Below the pieces are notes generated by a model. That model was not told the origin of the DNA, made no database searches, and worked only from the letters and a program-made list of their open reading frames with translations. A DNA stretch of 64,000 bases from Telopea speciosissima (Eukaryota; Streptophyta; Magnoliopsida; Proteales; Proteaceae): assembly GCF_018873765.1 (NCBI RefSeq), contig NC_057916.1, forward strand, positions 10,744,001 to 10,808,000, given 5' to 3'. Of this stretch, positions 45,101 through 54,537 are shown piece after piece. The position numbers and the translations under genes are program-made. Position 1 is the first letter of the stretch. Each line of letters begins with the position of its first letter.

Positions 45101-48015
45101 CCAGATGACCAGTTCTGACCATCCGGTCCTAGTAAAAGTGTCCGAAAATATGCCCAGAATTGGGTGATTTTTGCACCCAAACTTCAATGGATGGTTTCAA
45201 ACACAGGGGAAGGGTCAAGCAGGGGTTTGTCTGCTAGCAACTAACCCTAATAAACTCCAATTAAACAATCTTTGAGATCAATTTAAGAGAATTAAGAATT
45301 CAAACCCAAATTGAGAAAATTTGCTTTAAAATATTCAGAATTCATAATCAAACATCAGATTGGGTTCTGCTTTCATAAACCCTACCTGGAACAACATTCT
45401 AAGGCCAGTTGGATCCATACATGCATGTCTAGAGAAGGTTTAGGCTAGGGTAATACATGCATAAGGTTCAATTTCAGGTTAGAGTAAGGATTGAATGAAT
45501 TAATGGGGTTTGGCTCATAATCATCACATGGGATCTGTAGAAATTTGCATAGAAGAGAGTTGATTAACACGCGTTCAGGTTCTACATCACTCTAGAGGAG
45601 GAATGGAGTGGTAGGAGTGAATCAATGGGGTTAGGACATGGCTTAAGCAAGCAAGAATGAGTAGGATTTGCATATTTCACTCACCTAGTGGCTGGAAACA
45701 AGGACAGCAAGGTTATAGCCTTACAGGTATGGTTCCCTTCCTTTTCTCCGACTCTTCTTCTTCTCCTCTTCAATTCTCCTTCTTCTTCAATTTCCCTTTC
45801 TTCTAACCCAGTTCCTCTTCTCCTCTCGTAAGGAACGAATTCAGCAGTAGGGTAGTTATAGAAATGAGATTTTAAAGTGATTTTACATCTATATATATAA
45901 AGGTTTAAGGGGTAGTTTGATTAGGCTTATAGAATTAGTTTAGAGAACTAGTTTTCTTGCAAAGAAATGAAGTTCTCAAATGAACTTCAACACATAGCCT
46001 TAGGTATAAATTCAAATGGCACTCTTGTAATTAAACAAGACCTCAAGCCATCCTTCCTTAAATCAAACCATGGGTTAAACCCATGAACCAAACCAACAAA
46101 CCAACACCAATTGGACCAAAACAAATCAATTTCCATTAACCAAAACCTTCTAATAAACCTCAATTAAATCCAAATAAAATACAATTAAAATATTAATAAA
46201 TCATAATTAGCATCATACATCATAACATCAATGTAAATCACATATAAGAATCAACATATCGATATTCGTCGAGAATCCCCTTCATTGCCTAGCATAAAAC
46301 TGCCAGCACAACAACAATTAATAATATTAAATGATACGATGTAATGCAAGGCATCACAACCATTGCTGTGAGTGTGAAACCTGCTGTTGTTGCTACCTCT
46401 GTTAAGGCAAGGATCCTTCCTTGATCATCAATAGAAGGCTGCTACTGCTCCTGCGATTCATTTTGCTACTGCAACTTGTGAAGATCATAACTCTACAGCC
46501 AGTTGTCAGACTTGGTTGATATTTGGTGCACACAACCCCCTCAACACCTCCTCCACTTGACCCAAGTTTGAAGAGATTCTGCCGGCTGGTCTGGTCTCTA
46601 CTCACTAAGTAACTAAATCTGAGTTTACCTTCTATTTTAGTGACCTGCTGGTATCTCCATCTTCAGCCATCAATCGAAGTTGAGATTTCTAGGGCTTCAT
46701 TACTCCTATTGGACCTTTATTTGTTACGAGTATCAGTCCCATACGTGTTGGGGAACTACTGGTTCTGGAGTTAGCAACTTTCGGGTGCTAAACCTCTGAT
46801 TCAGACCTGTGGTTGAAGTGTTTTGGCTGCTATTTGGTTATTTGTGTTATGGGTAATTGGGACTAGGTTAACCCTAATCTGGTCTTACATTACAAAGGCC
46901 AAATGAGACAGGCAAAGGAACTCACATTTTGGCAAAGGAGTGATGAGATGCTGGTCAGTTTTGGATTGGATGCATCTAGAAAGGAATTCAAGGGTTAAGG
47001 AGAAAATGTAAGGGAAAAGGGGGCATGAATAAAATTTTTGGTATCTTTAATATAATAAAAAAAAATCATCACGAGTACAAATATACAATATTGAACCATG
47101 ATATAACCTTCCCATTCTTAAATTTTCCACAACTTATTATCTAAAACTCATTTTTTATTATTAATTAATTTCTGATTTAAATAACATTTTACTTTTTTCA
47201 CATGCAATGTTCTCAAATAAGCACTAGGATAGTACAAATATACAATAGGAAAATTTTTTTCTTCCATAATTCCAATTTTTTTCACAATTTAGTAAATAAA
47301 TAGGGAAATTTTATTTTCCATTAATTAGCTACTTTTTTATTTACAAAAAATGAAAAAAATTACATTGTTTTTTGCATGCAATAATCTCAGACTTATTACT
47401 TAGAGTAGTACATTTATCATGAATTATCATTGTAAGTCCATGCTTTTCATCTTTTATAATTAAAAAAATCGGATATGGTGAATTAGGTGAATCAGTTTGA
47501 TCTGGCCGATCCATTTTACCATTGCAGAAAAATCAAGCTTGCTACGTTCTTAGAAATTCCAGGATAGCATTGTCAGCATATGATTCCTAATAAACTAGCA
47601 TTTCATTAAAAACTGGTAATTGCAACAAGACCGATGCAATAACTGTAATCCGAAAGCGAGAAAGAAGACAAGAGATGAAACAAGAGGGTACCCTGGAAAG
47701 ATCAATGACAATGTAAAGGTAGCGAATGAGGCCTTTCTGGATTCTTGCGGTGGTAGTGGACGACGAGAGGGAACGGAGGCGGCGTCGATACTGAGAGTGA
47801 TTGAGAGTCTTATCGTCGATGGGGCGAAGAAGGCCCGATTCGTCCTCTTGAAGGGACTCCCATGATCTCTCGTCCGCGTAAGCTCTCTCCCACGCCTGCA
47901 AACCGTTTCCGTTTCCGTCGTCGTCGTCTTCTTCCTCGTCTTCTTCTTCCCCATCTGCCGCCAATCGTCTCTCCTCTCCATTATTGGCTTTTCTAAGTTC
48001 GAAACTCCCGCTCAT
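36171..48015 (-). CDS. GTF2H2: General transcription factor IIH subunit 2 (p44/SSL1)
   Basis: TFIIH core subunit that binds and stimulates the XPD helicase in transcription initiation and nucleotide excision repair in the nucleus. Exons: 48015-47692, 40534-40072, 39992-39617, 36319-36171, about 436 aa. Exon 1 has an acidic stretch, ERAYADERSWESLQEDESGL and IRYLYIVIDLSR; exon 2 is the von Willebrand A-like Ssl1 domain (AAAEMDFRPSRMAVVAKHVE to ETIQKCKKCKIRCSVVGLS); exon 3 has YTCPRCKARVCELPTECRIC; exon 4 is the C-terminal C4/RING-like finger (VSCPKCNQHFCLDCDIYIHE, HNCPGCE). All junctions are GT-AG and phases agree, except that exon 2 carries one surplus base: after SYGH the frame steps at ACCCATGAAGTC (about 40248-40258), where relatives continue with REVLIL. 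This may be an assembly error or a real lesion. Introns of 7.2 and 3.3 kb hold retroelements. Confidence 0.95.
36320..37470. other. GTF2H2 intron 3, left part
   Basis: AT-rich intron with T and G runs (36456-36492) and no recognisable element; the Gypsy fragment begins at about 37470. Confidence 0.5.
37470..39302 (-). mobile_element. Ty3/Gypsy fragment: 5' LTR, gag, start of protease (fossil)
   Basis: Read on the minus strand: an LTR (39302-38816), a primer site TGGTATCAGAGG (38814-38803), a gag with a coiled-coil-like N terminus (METHLARVELAVAEVKERLD), PRMEAPKPKAYD and a KKHADIERDTC block, and then the opening of a retropepsin (VYVEVHINGKATV, about 37480-37530), where the element stops. Reverse transcriptase, integrase and a second LTR are missing. 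It is broken in several places. It lies in GTF2H2 intron 3 in the same orientation as the gene. Confidence 0.8.
38816..39302 (-). repeat. 5' LTR of the Gypsy fragment
   Basis: 487 bp, bounded by TGTCACAG and CTGTGACA, so the ends are inverted copies with TG...CA. Adjacent primer site fixes the orientation. Confidence 0.75.
39303..39616. other. GTF2H2 intron 3, right part
   Basis: About 0.3 kb of AT-rich intron. Nothing recognised. Confidence 0.5.
41384..41504 (-). other. Orphan exon-like segment in GTF2H2 intron 1
   Basis: Bounded by AG before and GTGTAA after on the minus strand, with an open frame throughout: LLDSTYCKICANALKTIV, then SSLAERDAASEAEEAARIKG. Composition is protein-like (CxxC, then an acidic alpha-helical stretch). 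It does not fit GTF2H2, whose exons 1 and 2 already join in phase. It could be a captured exon or an exon of a nested or alternative transcript; family not recognised. Confidence 0.35.
41668..43380 (-). mobile_element. L1-type LINE, 5'-truncated, in GTF2H2 intron 1
   Basis: Minus-strand blocks from right to left: late reverse transcriptase (LFESFSGFRINHLKSLLFVA, then LPVKYLGLPLIPTG), a linker with FPKEEGGLGLKRIKDVN, and the C-terminal zinc-ribbon reverse-transcriptase-associated domain (WDIIRARGSVSPCKLVWFNK, then IPRHSFTVWRALSHCLPTQS). The left end on the plus strand is a T run (41669-41675), that is, the poly(A) tail. Several frame changes and a missing 5' half show it is dead. It abuts the LTR-like sequence starting at about 43384. 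Confidence 0.85.
43384..46740 (+). mobile_element. LTR-like sequence split by a solo LTR (fossil)
   Basis: 43384 starts TGTCACAGCCCC and carries TATAAGG and AATTAATAAAG motifs as in a plant LTR. The sequence resumes after the inserted solo LTR at 46364 and reaches TTGTTACGAGTATCAG (46721-46736), which resembles an LTR end next to a primer site. If so it is a 5' LTR of about 0.87 kb whose internal part is mostly lost. Boundaries and family are uncertain. Confidence 0.4.
43883..46358 (+). mobile_element. Solo LTR, 2.5 kb, Gypsy type (fossil)
   Basis: Begins TGTAACGACCCCGATCTGAG and ends AAGGCATCACA, with the 5-bp duplication ACCAT on both sides (43878-43882 and 46359-46363). No coding sequence inside. 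The TGTAACG start and the length above 2 kb are usual for some plant Ty3/Gypsy lineages. The clean duplication shows an insertion followed by LTR-LTR recombination, nested within the older LTR-like sequence in GTF2H2 intron 1. Confidence 0.85.
46741..47691. other. GTF2H2 intron 1, gene-proximal part
   Basis: About 0.95 kb of AT-rich intron next to exon 1. Two similar phrases (TCAAATAAGCACTAGGATAGTACAAATATACAATA near 47214-47248, and a shorter one near 47070-47090) suggest an old duplication. Nothing else seen. Confidence 0.4.
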
Positions 48016-48128
48016 GTTTCTCCTTATTAGTGGCCCCTTCTTAAGGCGCTGATTTTAGGAGTTGTCCCTCTCTGCTTTAGTCCCACGAGAGCTTAAAAGA
48101 GATGAATTCACTTATAAGTAACCGGTTG

Positions 48129-48131
<3 letters not shown>

Positions 48132-48160
<29 letters not shown>

Positions 48161-48170
48161 TTTTTTTTAT
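48132..48170. repeat. T and TTA repeats near the GTF2H2 start
   Basis: T run, then ATT/TTA units, then T run, about 120 bp upstream of the GTF2H2 start codon on the minus-strand gene's promoter side. Confidence 0.8.
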
Positions 48171-48377
48171 TTATCTAGACCTTTATGGAGCCATGAACGC
48201 TTCCTGCGTTTCACCCCCAAAAAACAAAAAATGAACGCTTCTTGCGCTAGACCCAGAATCGCGCTAAATTACCACACAACTCTTAGTGAACATAAAAACC
48301 ACACCCTGTTTGCGCACGCTCTTATTCACCTCAAGCCGGTACAGGTACTACACGATTAAATATTTATGATAGGGGCT

Positions 48378-48510
48378 CATGTTTTTTGTGCCGCAGCGCA
48401 GATTGCATCCAGACATATGGGGCTACCATTCAGGGGGGTAGGGAGGTCATTGCGCTCACCCCCATGTGTCTAGGCGCAGCCTGCGCATGCGACACAGAGA
48501 ACATTCTCCC
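48378..48510. repeat. Foldback repeat, family 2
   Basis: Left arm TTGTGCCGCAGCGCAGATTG, CATCCAGACATATGGGG; right arm CCCCCATGTGTCTAGGCGCA, GCCTGCGCATGCGACACAGA and GAACATTCTCCC. The arms are inverted copies around ACCATTCAGGGGGGTAGGGA. A second copy starts 55 bp downstream. Confidence 0.75.
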
Positions 48511-48564
48511 TTATGATATTTGGCTCTCCACATTTAGAATTCTCCAAAAAGATAGTTTTTAAAT

Positions 48565-48695
48565 ATTTTCTCTGTGCCGCTGCGTAGCTTACGTCTAGAC
48601 ACATGAGCCTACCATTCAGGGGGGCAGGGTGGTCATTTCGCCCACCCCATATATTTGGGAGCATCCTACACCACCAGCATAGAAAACATTCTCCC
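48565..48695. repeat. Foldback repeat, family 2
   Basis: Same order as 48378-48510: TTTTCTCTGTGCCGCTGCGT, CTAGACACATGAGCC, ACCATTCAGGGGGGCAGGGT, GGTCATTTCGCCCACCCCAT, ending GAAAACATTCTCCC. The right arm is more diverged. Confidence 0.75.
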
Positions 48696-48959
48696 ATATT
48701 TTTTATAAAAGAAATTTTGAATACTTTATTTTGCCATTTGACACTTTTGTCTGGATTGAAACTTCATGCTCCTAGAAAATATTTGAATCCGCCTACCCCG
48801 TTCCTGATCTGAATTTTGCGATTTATTAATAAAACAATGTGCCATGTGGCATAACTTTGGGTGCTATCGTAGGGATAACGTTTACACCCGCTGGGTGTAC
48901 AAAACCAGCACTACCTTTTCGGAAATAGTAAAAAGTATATTATATAGGAAAAGGAAGAC

Positions 48960-49080
48960 TACCAGGCTATGTGGTGTCTGTGCCTAGCCACCTGAAAGGC
49001 AAAATGACCACCCCACCCCTATTGAATGCACCTGCCCAAGATCTCATGAGTCTCCATGTTGGTGTAGGGGCCACACAGCA
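48960..49080. repeat. Inverted-end repeat, family 3
   Basis: Starts TACCAGGCTATGTGGTGTCT and ends GTAGGGGCCACACAGCA; interior GCAAAATGACCACCCCACCC and CTATTGAATGCACC match 28571-28692. Confidence 0.65.
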
Positions 49081-49851
49081 ATCCCCCTCCCTATATTTTA
49101 ATTTTATGATCCTCCCAATACCCCACAGTGGCAAGAGCCTCGTGCATTGGATACGTCTTTCATGTTTCAATTCCCACGATCAACAGGGACAGGGAGATCA
49201 ATTTGAAATTGAGAGCTCGCAAAAGAAAAAAACAAAAAAGTAATTAAGAGTGCCACTTATTGATTGTGATGTAGGACGAATGATTGAAAATCTGTACAAG
49301 CTTGTAGAGAGTGTTAAAACAGGTGGAGCTACTATTGAAACTCAAGCAAGGGGTATAAGTGAAAAAATGTAAATAGTTCAAGCAATGAACAAATGTAAAT
49401 CTAGAAATAAATGAGTTTATACCACTTTGAATCTTGTGAGTGGAAGCACTCTCTTCGACTATGTTGTAACAGTAGGAAAGGTAGAATCACATTACATTGT
49501 GTGACAGTGCACTTTGTAGAGCACCCCAGAGAGAGGTGTGGGCCAACTGACTTGAGTGTGGCGGATAAACATAGACAATGATGAAGTTTACAAAATCGAC
49601 ATCAACACCGTTCTTATTCAAAATGGCTTGCAAAATTCAAGTTAACGTGGAGATTTGTGGATTGTCATGTCTCGTAATTTGTAGCAGACCACATTACTAT
49701 TGGATGTGTCTATATTTGGGTCAGGTTTTACTGTTTTAGGTCCATTACATGTTCGTAGGTAAAATTGTAAATGTGTCAGAAGTAAGATTTTTAAGGTTTC
49801 ATATATATTGTCTCTATGTGATAACCCTAAACACAAGCAAAGCAGATCAAT

Positions 49852-50104
49852 GAGATAAAGAGTCACGTAGAATGTTGGGAAGTAGTTTTCTGTCCAGGAG
49901 TGCTGGCGGGAGATAAAGAGTCAAGTAGAATGTTGGGAAGTAGTTTTCTGTCCAGGAGTGCTGGCCTACGCCAACACTCTCATGTGTCTATTTCTCTCCT
50001 CCTTAAAACAAGGGAGTAGATGTGTCTTTTCAAATAGGGAGGAGAGAGATAGACTCATGGGAGTGTTGGCATAGGCCACACTCCCGGACAGAGAACTTTC
50101 TCCC
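49852..50104. repeat. Foldback repeat with duplicated left edge
   Basis: Foldback 49935-50104: left arm GGGAAGTAGTTTTCTGTCCA, GGAGTGCTGGCCTACGCCAA, CACTCTCATGTGTCTATTTC; right arm GATAGACTCATGGGAGTGTT, GGCATAGGCCACACTCCCGG, ACAGAGAACTTTCTCCC. The 58-bp segment at 49852-49909, which includes the first part of the left arm, is repeated almost exactly at 49910-49967. Inner arms also pair (CTCTCCTCC with GGAGGAGAG). Confidence 0.8.
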
Positions 50105-50309
50105 TGTTTTTCTATCTTTATGGGAGAAAAGAAATCACATTTTAGGTTGCTTAAGTCAATTGTCGAACTGGCCACAAGATCAGATCAGCTGGATGGACCT
50201 TACTCAAGGTTTTAGTGCACGGTATTGAAACGGGTATCAACAACATGTAAAATAGATACGATACTTATACGGTATCAGCCTAGATCGATTGTATCGGAAA
50301 AAATTACCC

Positions 50310-51270
50310 TTAAAATTCTCGACATGCAGCCTTATTTTCTTCAAGGATAACGACTCTAATTCGATCCAGCTTCCCCGTTCTTCTCGCAGGCTCCGATTTA
50401 CATCTGGTTAGTACCAGTGGCCGAACAGAGACTTCCCCAATTAGCTTCGCTGACTCGTCGCCGGTTCTTGTTGTTTCATTGCTTCTCTCACTGTTTGAGC
50501 TTTCAAATCCCAACTTTTCCTCATTTTCTGTACCATTTCTCGATTCTGCAGCCGTATCTCTGCATTTGGATTCTTTTCCCGACGTGGGTTTCTCTTCTTC
50601 TGTCTCTACTTGTTGGGTTTCGACACTGTCTACGCTTTCCTGCTCTCTATTGACATTTGCAGCATCTTCAATTGGAGAGGGTGAACCCCAGAAGCGATTA
50701 GCCAGAGAGGAAGCTCGGTATGACTCTGACCTGCTTCTCATGAGTAGCAAAGCGTTCTTCGGTGGGGAAGAAGACACAAAAACATTGGCTTCTTCCTCTT
50801 CTCCTTCTTCATCTTCGTATCGTTGGTCAGAATATTCATCTGTTTCCTCTCGTTTAGATTCTCCTAGCGCAGAATCTTTGGCGATAGCCCATTTAGGGAA
50901 ACTGTAACCATCTCTGCCATATCGAACAAGAAGCTCTGGGTTTGGGTTTTATAACGGAATAGTTGCATAAAAGAACCTTACGAATCCATCGTAACCGGCC
51001 TTTGGCGACGGTGGTGCTGGTTCGACCGTTCTTGGCCCCAGATTGCTTGGATCGTTGTACGCGAACTTGCCCAATACAGGTGACCTTGGGGGAAGAGGGC
51101 TCCTGGGTTTCTACCGCTACAACAACATTCTTCTTTCTGATGAATATAGGGCTAAAACGTGACCTTCCCCTGCTTTGACTCCCCATATTGTTTCTGAGAA
51201 ACCTCGTTAATGGAGGCAGAAACTTATCTGCTCGATTTGGGCTCGAGTTGAATTTTAAAGAAGGCCGCAT
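50310..51270 (-). CDS. Plant-specific protein of the syringolide-induced 14-1-1 type
   Basis: Starts MRPSLKFNSSPNRADKFLPP, then PSSPKVTCIGQVRVQRSK, RLRWIRKVLLC, FPKWAIAKD, an acidic stretch (YEDEEGEEEEAN), ALLLMRSRSESYRASSLANR with FWGSP, and RPLVLTRCKSEPARRTGKLD near the C terminus. These conserved short blocks (SPKVTCIGQVR; LLLMRSRSEP..LANRFWG; LVLTRCKSEPA) are those I associate with proteins annotated as syringolide-induced 14-1-1; molecular function is unknown to me. It appears intronless, about 320 codons, but the length is 3n+1 and the frame steps once at TTTCCCTAAATGG (about 50892-50905), where both frames read FP. Either one surplus base (assembly error or real) or a cryptic short intron. 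Family name is moderate; that it is a gene is clear. Confidence 0.7.
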
Positions 51271-52942
51271 TTAATGCCCGAAACAAAGAACAAATCACAA
51301 AATTAAGAGCTTGGACCTGAGAAGGAAATGGGGAAATACCAAAATGGAGAGATTCCGGAGGTTGTTGTGCTGTTCTCTATCGACTTCTCCGTTTTGCAGC
51401 TTTTGTTATTGCCCGTCTCCGAAACCTGAATCAGCACCGGCAACCTTTGTGCATTGCCCAAATCTCTTCCCAGTTCCCCCACCCCTCTCACTCTCCTCTC
51501 CTCTATCCCTACTCCCTATCCTATGCCTCTCTGCTTCTTTACTTACAAGATAACATGAACTCCTCCTGTATTCTCTAACAGGGTATGTTTCGCTTCCTGA
51601 CGTTCTCCTTACATGAAGTGTCTGCTAAGATAATGGACTCTGGGAGTCTGGCTTCTGGGTTTTCTTGAGAATGAATAAATATTGGATGCTTGGAAGTTTA
51701 GATTTTTCTTACATTGGGTGGGATATTCCTACAAACATAACCTATGCCAAACAACCAAAAAGTTTGAGTGGTGTTCCAACTTCCAATCTGTCAAACGACA
51801 TCAAAGATTCCAATCTAATAGTTCCTGAGTGTTTGACAATGAAATGGGGTTAGTACTGTGCTCAGTGTGTTGTCGTTCAAAGATTATGTTGTCATTCTAA
51901 GATTTAATAGGATCAAAAAGCTAAAAGCTAAGAAGATTGATGGAGTGGACAGTTTGAAGTGACAAGAGCAATGCGTGACGTGATGTGATGCTGATGAATC
52001 CTTTTTCATTGCACAGGAAATGTGGTGTCCTTCTTCCTCCTCTGGGAGCTTTTAACCCCTGGCTTTTGTCTCAGTCCATCTGTGTGTAGTTGTTGTTGTT
52101 ACTATAAGTGAAACAATCAAGATGACTACACACTTGAGGTGTTGGTATTGGATAGGTCTCATCTACCCTGGCATGTGGTAAGGAGGAGAAATGTTTCAAC
52201 TAAATATGTGGACATAATTAAATAGGGTAAATTACAAGTCACCCTTTGATTTTCAATCGTAACTCAGATCACCCCCTGATGTTTTTTAAAACTCAAATCA
52301 CCCCCTCTACAGTAACAGTGTTATTCTGCTAATAGTTATTGGTGTGAAAGGACTATTTTACCCTTGTACTAAAACATTAAAATTAAATTTACAATATTAC
52401 CCTTCCTTCATCGTCAACGTAAATGAACACACTTCTTTTGGGTTAAAATCAAAGCTTTCCGCCACCTGGTTTCAGGTATTCTCGCAATCAGCAACATAGT
52501 TGCCGGAGGAGGGCAATCGTTCGCCAATGAGTTTCGAGGCCGTCGTGCCACTGGTTCGACCACCGCAAAAGGACGGTGGTGGCCTTCTTTAGTCACTGCA
52601 CACATTTAATAATAATAAATTTAAAAAATGGCTCATGACCATGGCTACCACTCCTACCCGCGGCAAATCGATCGCCGCACAGAGGTTAGGAAGCTTTTCC
52701 ACCCTTGAGTTTCGAGGCTACCGTGTCGCTGGTTTGGCTCACGACCATGGCTGCCACCCCCTCTTCAAAGCAGCCGCACTCCCCATCGATGCTTCCTTCC
52801 TTTCCTTTGCCTTCCCCTCAGCAGAAGAGGCAGCAATCAAACGGTGCTTCATCCCTGCATCACCCCAATCCATGCCTCTGCTGCGATCCCTTGTTTGCTT
52901 GATCAATCGCCAAGATGCCAAGGGGTTGTTAATAAAATACAA
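51271..52942. other. Upstream region and spacer
   Basis: 51271-51600 is the probable promoter of the 14-1-1-like gene. Around 52225-52330 the plus strand reads GGGTAAATTACAAGTCACCC and CAAATCACCCCCT, a style seen at ends of some plant DNA transposons, but a matching inverted end was not found. Around 52500-52760 a phrase (GAGTTTCGAGGCYRYCGTG, then GCTCAYGACCATGGCT) occurs twice or more, a degenerate internal repeat. No gene supported. Confidence 0.4.
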
Positions 52943-53149
52943 AATCCTTTACTCACCCGTTGACTCGCACACATGTCATAATCCTTGGTCTGTGTTTCAA
53001 GACGAGTTGAATAGGGAGCCCGACAAGCCAATGCCCGGAGCGTGCGGTTGCCTGGTGGCATGCCATGAAGGCGCATGGTGCCAGCCAGGATCAAGGCAAC
53101 GATGACTCCTTGGGCATAACGCGACAACTCGGGCTAGGGGCGCCACTGT

Positions 53150-53196
<47 letters not shown>

Positions 53197-53878
53197 ATCT
53201 TTTCAAAGTCCTTTTCATCTTGCTCTCGCGGTACTTGTTCGCTATCGGTCTCTTGCCCATATTTAGCATTGGACGAAATATATCGCCCGATTGGGGTTGC
53301 ATTCCCAAACAACCCAACTCGCCGACAACGCCTGGTGGTGCAACAAGGCTCTCACCCTCTCCAATGCCCCCTTCCAGGGGACTTGGGCCCAGTCTGCCGC
53401 TGAGGACGCTTCTGCAGACTACAATTCGGACGATAAAGCCGTCTGATTCTCAAGTTGGTCTCTTCCCGGTTCACTCGTCGTTACTAAGGGAATCCTCTTA
53501 AGTTTCTTCTCCTCCACTTATTGATATGCTTAAACTCAACAGGTAGCCCTGCCTGACCTGCGGTCGTAGTCGAAGCGTGTTGCAAGACAACACATGATCA
53601 GGGTTAGTAGAGCTCAAGGTACGCAGAACACATGCGACGTCCGAACTAATGGCAAAATGGCTTCAACCATCACTCATTGTGATGCTTGCCACACAAGAGG
53701 CCTTTCCTTTGGGCTGACTGTACACCAAGCAAAGGCACATGGGCCAAACTCCGCTCTGCACTTGGCCACCACAAGGACAACAGAGGGTGGGCGACGTGAT
53801 GCATGACACCCAGGTAAGCGTGCCCTCAGCCTGATGGCCTAGGGCGCAACTTGCGTTCAAAGACTCGATGGTTCACAA

Positions 53879-53915
<37 letters not shown>

Positions 53916-54110
53916 ATTCTTCATCAATGCGACATCCGAGATATCTGTTGTCGAGAGTCGTTCGTGAGATTCGGATTCAAGACAACGCACACCACACCGA
54001 AGGGGTACTATGGCACGCCCATTCCATTGTCAGTTCCTTGGCACCAACCGCGCCAGTGGTTGTGGGTTGGTCGGATGCCAACACAACCTAATTGTCCCGA
54101 TGTCACCAAT
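52943..54110 (-). pseudogene. Degenerate nuclear rDNA fragment (26S 5' part, ITS2, 5.8S, ITS1)
   Basis: Reading the minus strand gives rDNA order: ITS1 (about 54110-53963), 5.8S (53962-53801), ITS2 (53800-53566), then the first part of 26S (53565-52943). On the plus strand the antisense signatures are visible: CCACTTATTGATATGCTTAA (26S start; the functional form has CCGCTTATTG), GATTCTGCAATTCACACCAA and TATCGCATTTCGCTACATTC (5.8S), AACTTGCGTTCAAAGACTCG (5.8S 3' part), and GTTGACTCGCACACATGTCA (26S). 5.8S length (162) and ITS2 length (235) are normal, so gross structure is kept, but many C-to-T-like changes and gaps show it is not functional. No 18S sequence follows ITS1. It lies outside any rDNA array. 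Confidence 0.93.
53801..53962 (-). rRNA. 5.8S rRNA, degenerate copy
   Basis: Full-length 162-base segment in the rDNA fossil. The core around AATGCGATACTTGGTGTGAA (antisense here) is intact but flanking stems carry changes, for example ATCAATGCGACATCC where GATGCGAGAGCC is usual. Listed to mark its limits; not expected to be expressed. Confidence 0.85.
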
Positions 54111-54506
54111 TGAGTGACTGCAACAACGATTGGAAGGGGTAAAGGGCTGTTTCATTTTCGAGGTTGATTTGCTGGAACCCTAGTTGTAACATATGGGGCG
54201 ACTATAATCTTAAGGAAATTAACTGGTGGGATGACTCAGCCCTATTTAAGTTTTTTTCAATTTAATCCCAACAAACTCTCTATGACATACATTCAAATTT
54301 CATCAACCTAAAACCTAAATCAGTGTCTCAAACTCGCTGTGCTGAGACCAGTGAATAATGTGACAGCACAACCCTCCCTACGATGCCCTTATTTTATGAC
54401 AGTATCAAAAAGCGGCCTGGAAAACAAATGGACACTCCAAGGAAATCTAAGTGAAAAGTTGAAGAAAGGAGGAAGCTTTAAAGATTTTCAAAAGTAATTT
54501 CTTTAT

Positions 54507-54537
<31 letters not shown>

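Larger units (their letters stand above)
48016..50309. other. Intergenic cluster of foldback repeats
   Basis: Between the 5' end of GTF2H2 and the 3' end of the 14-1-1-like gene. Contains a TTA/T run (48132-48170), four inverted repeats (listed separately), an Au SINE tail at about 49118-49160 (CCCACAGTGGCAAGAGCCTC, GTGCATTGG) and otherwise no gene. Confidence 0.6.

Noticed and set aside
46559-46565. Second duplication for the outer LTR-like sequence (AACAC near 46540)
   Set aside because: The match is only four to five bases without a CA end in place, so the right end was not assigned from it.
53100-53500. Several open readings of 70-110 codons on both strands
   Set aside because: They are translations of the degenerate rDNA; GC-rich rRNA sequence often lacks stops.
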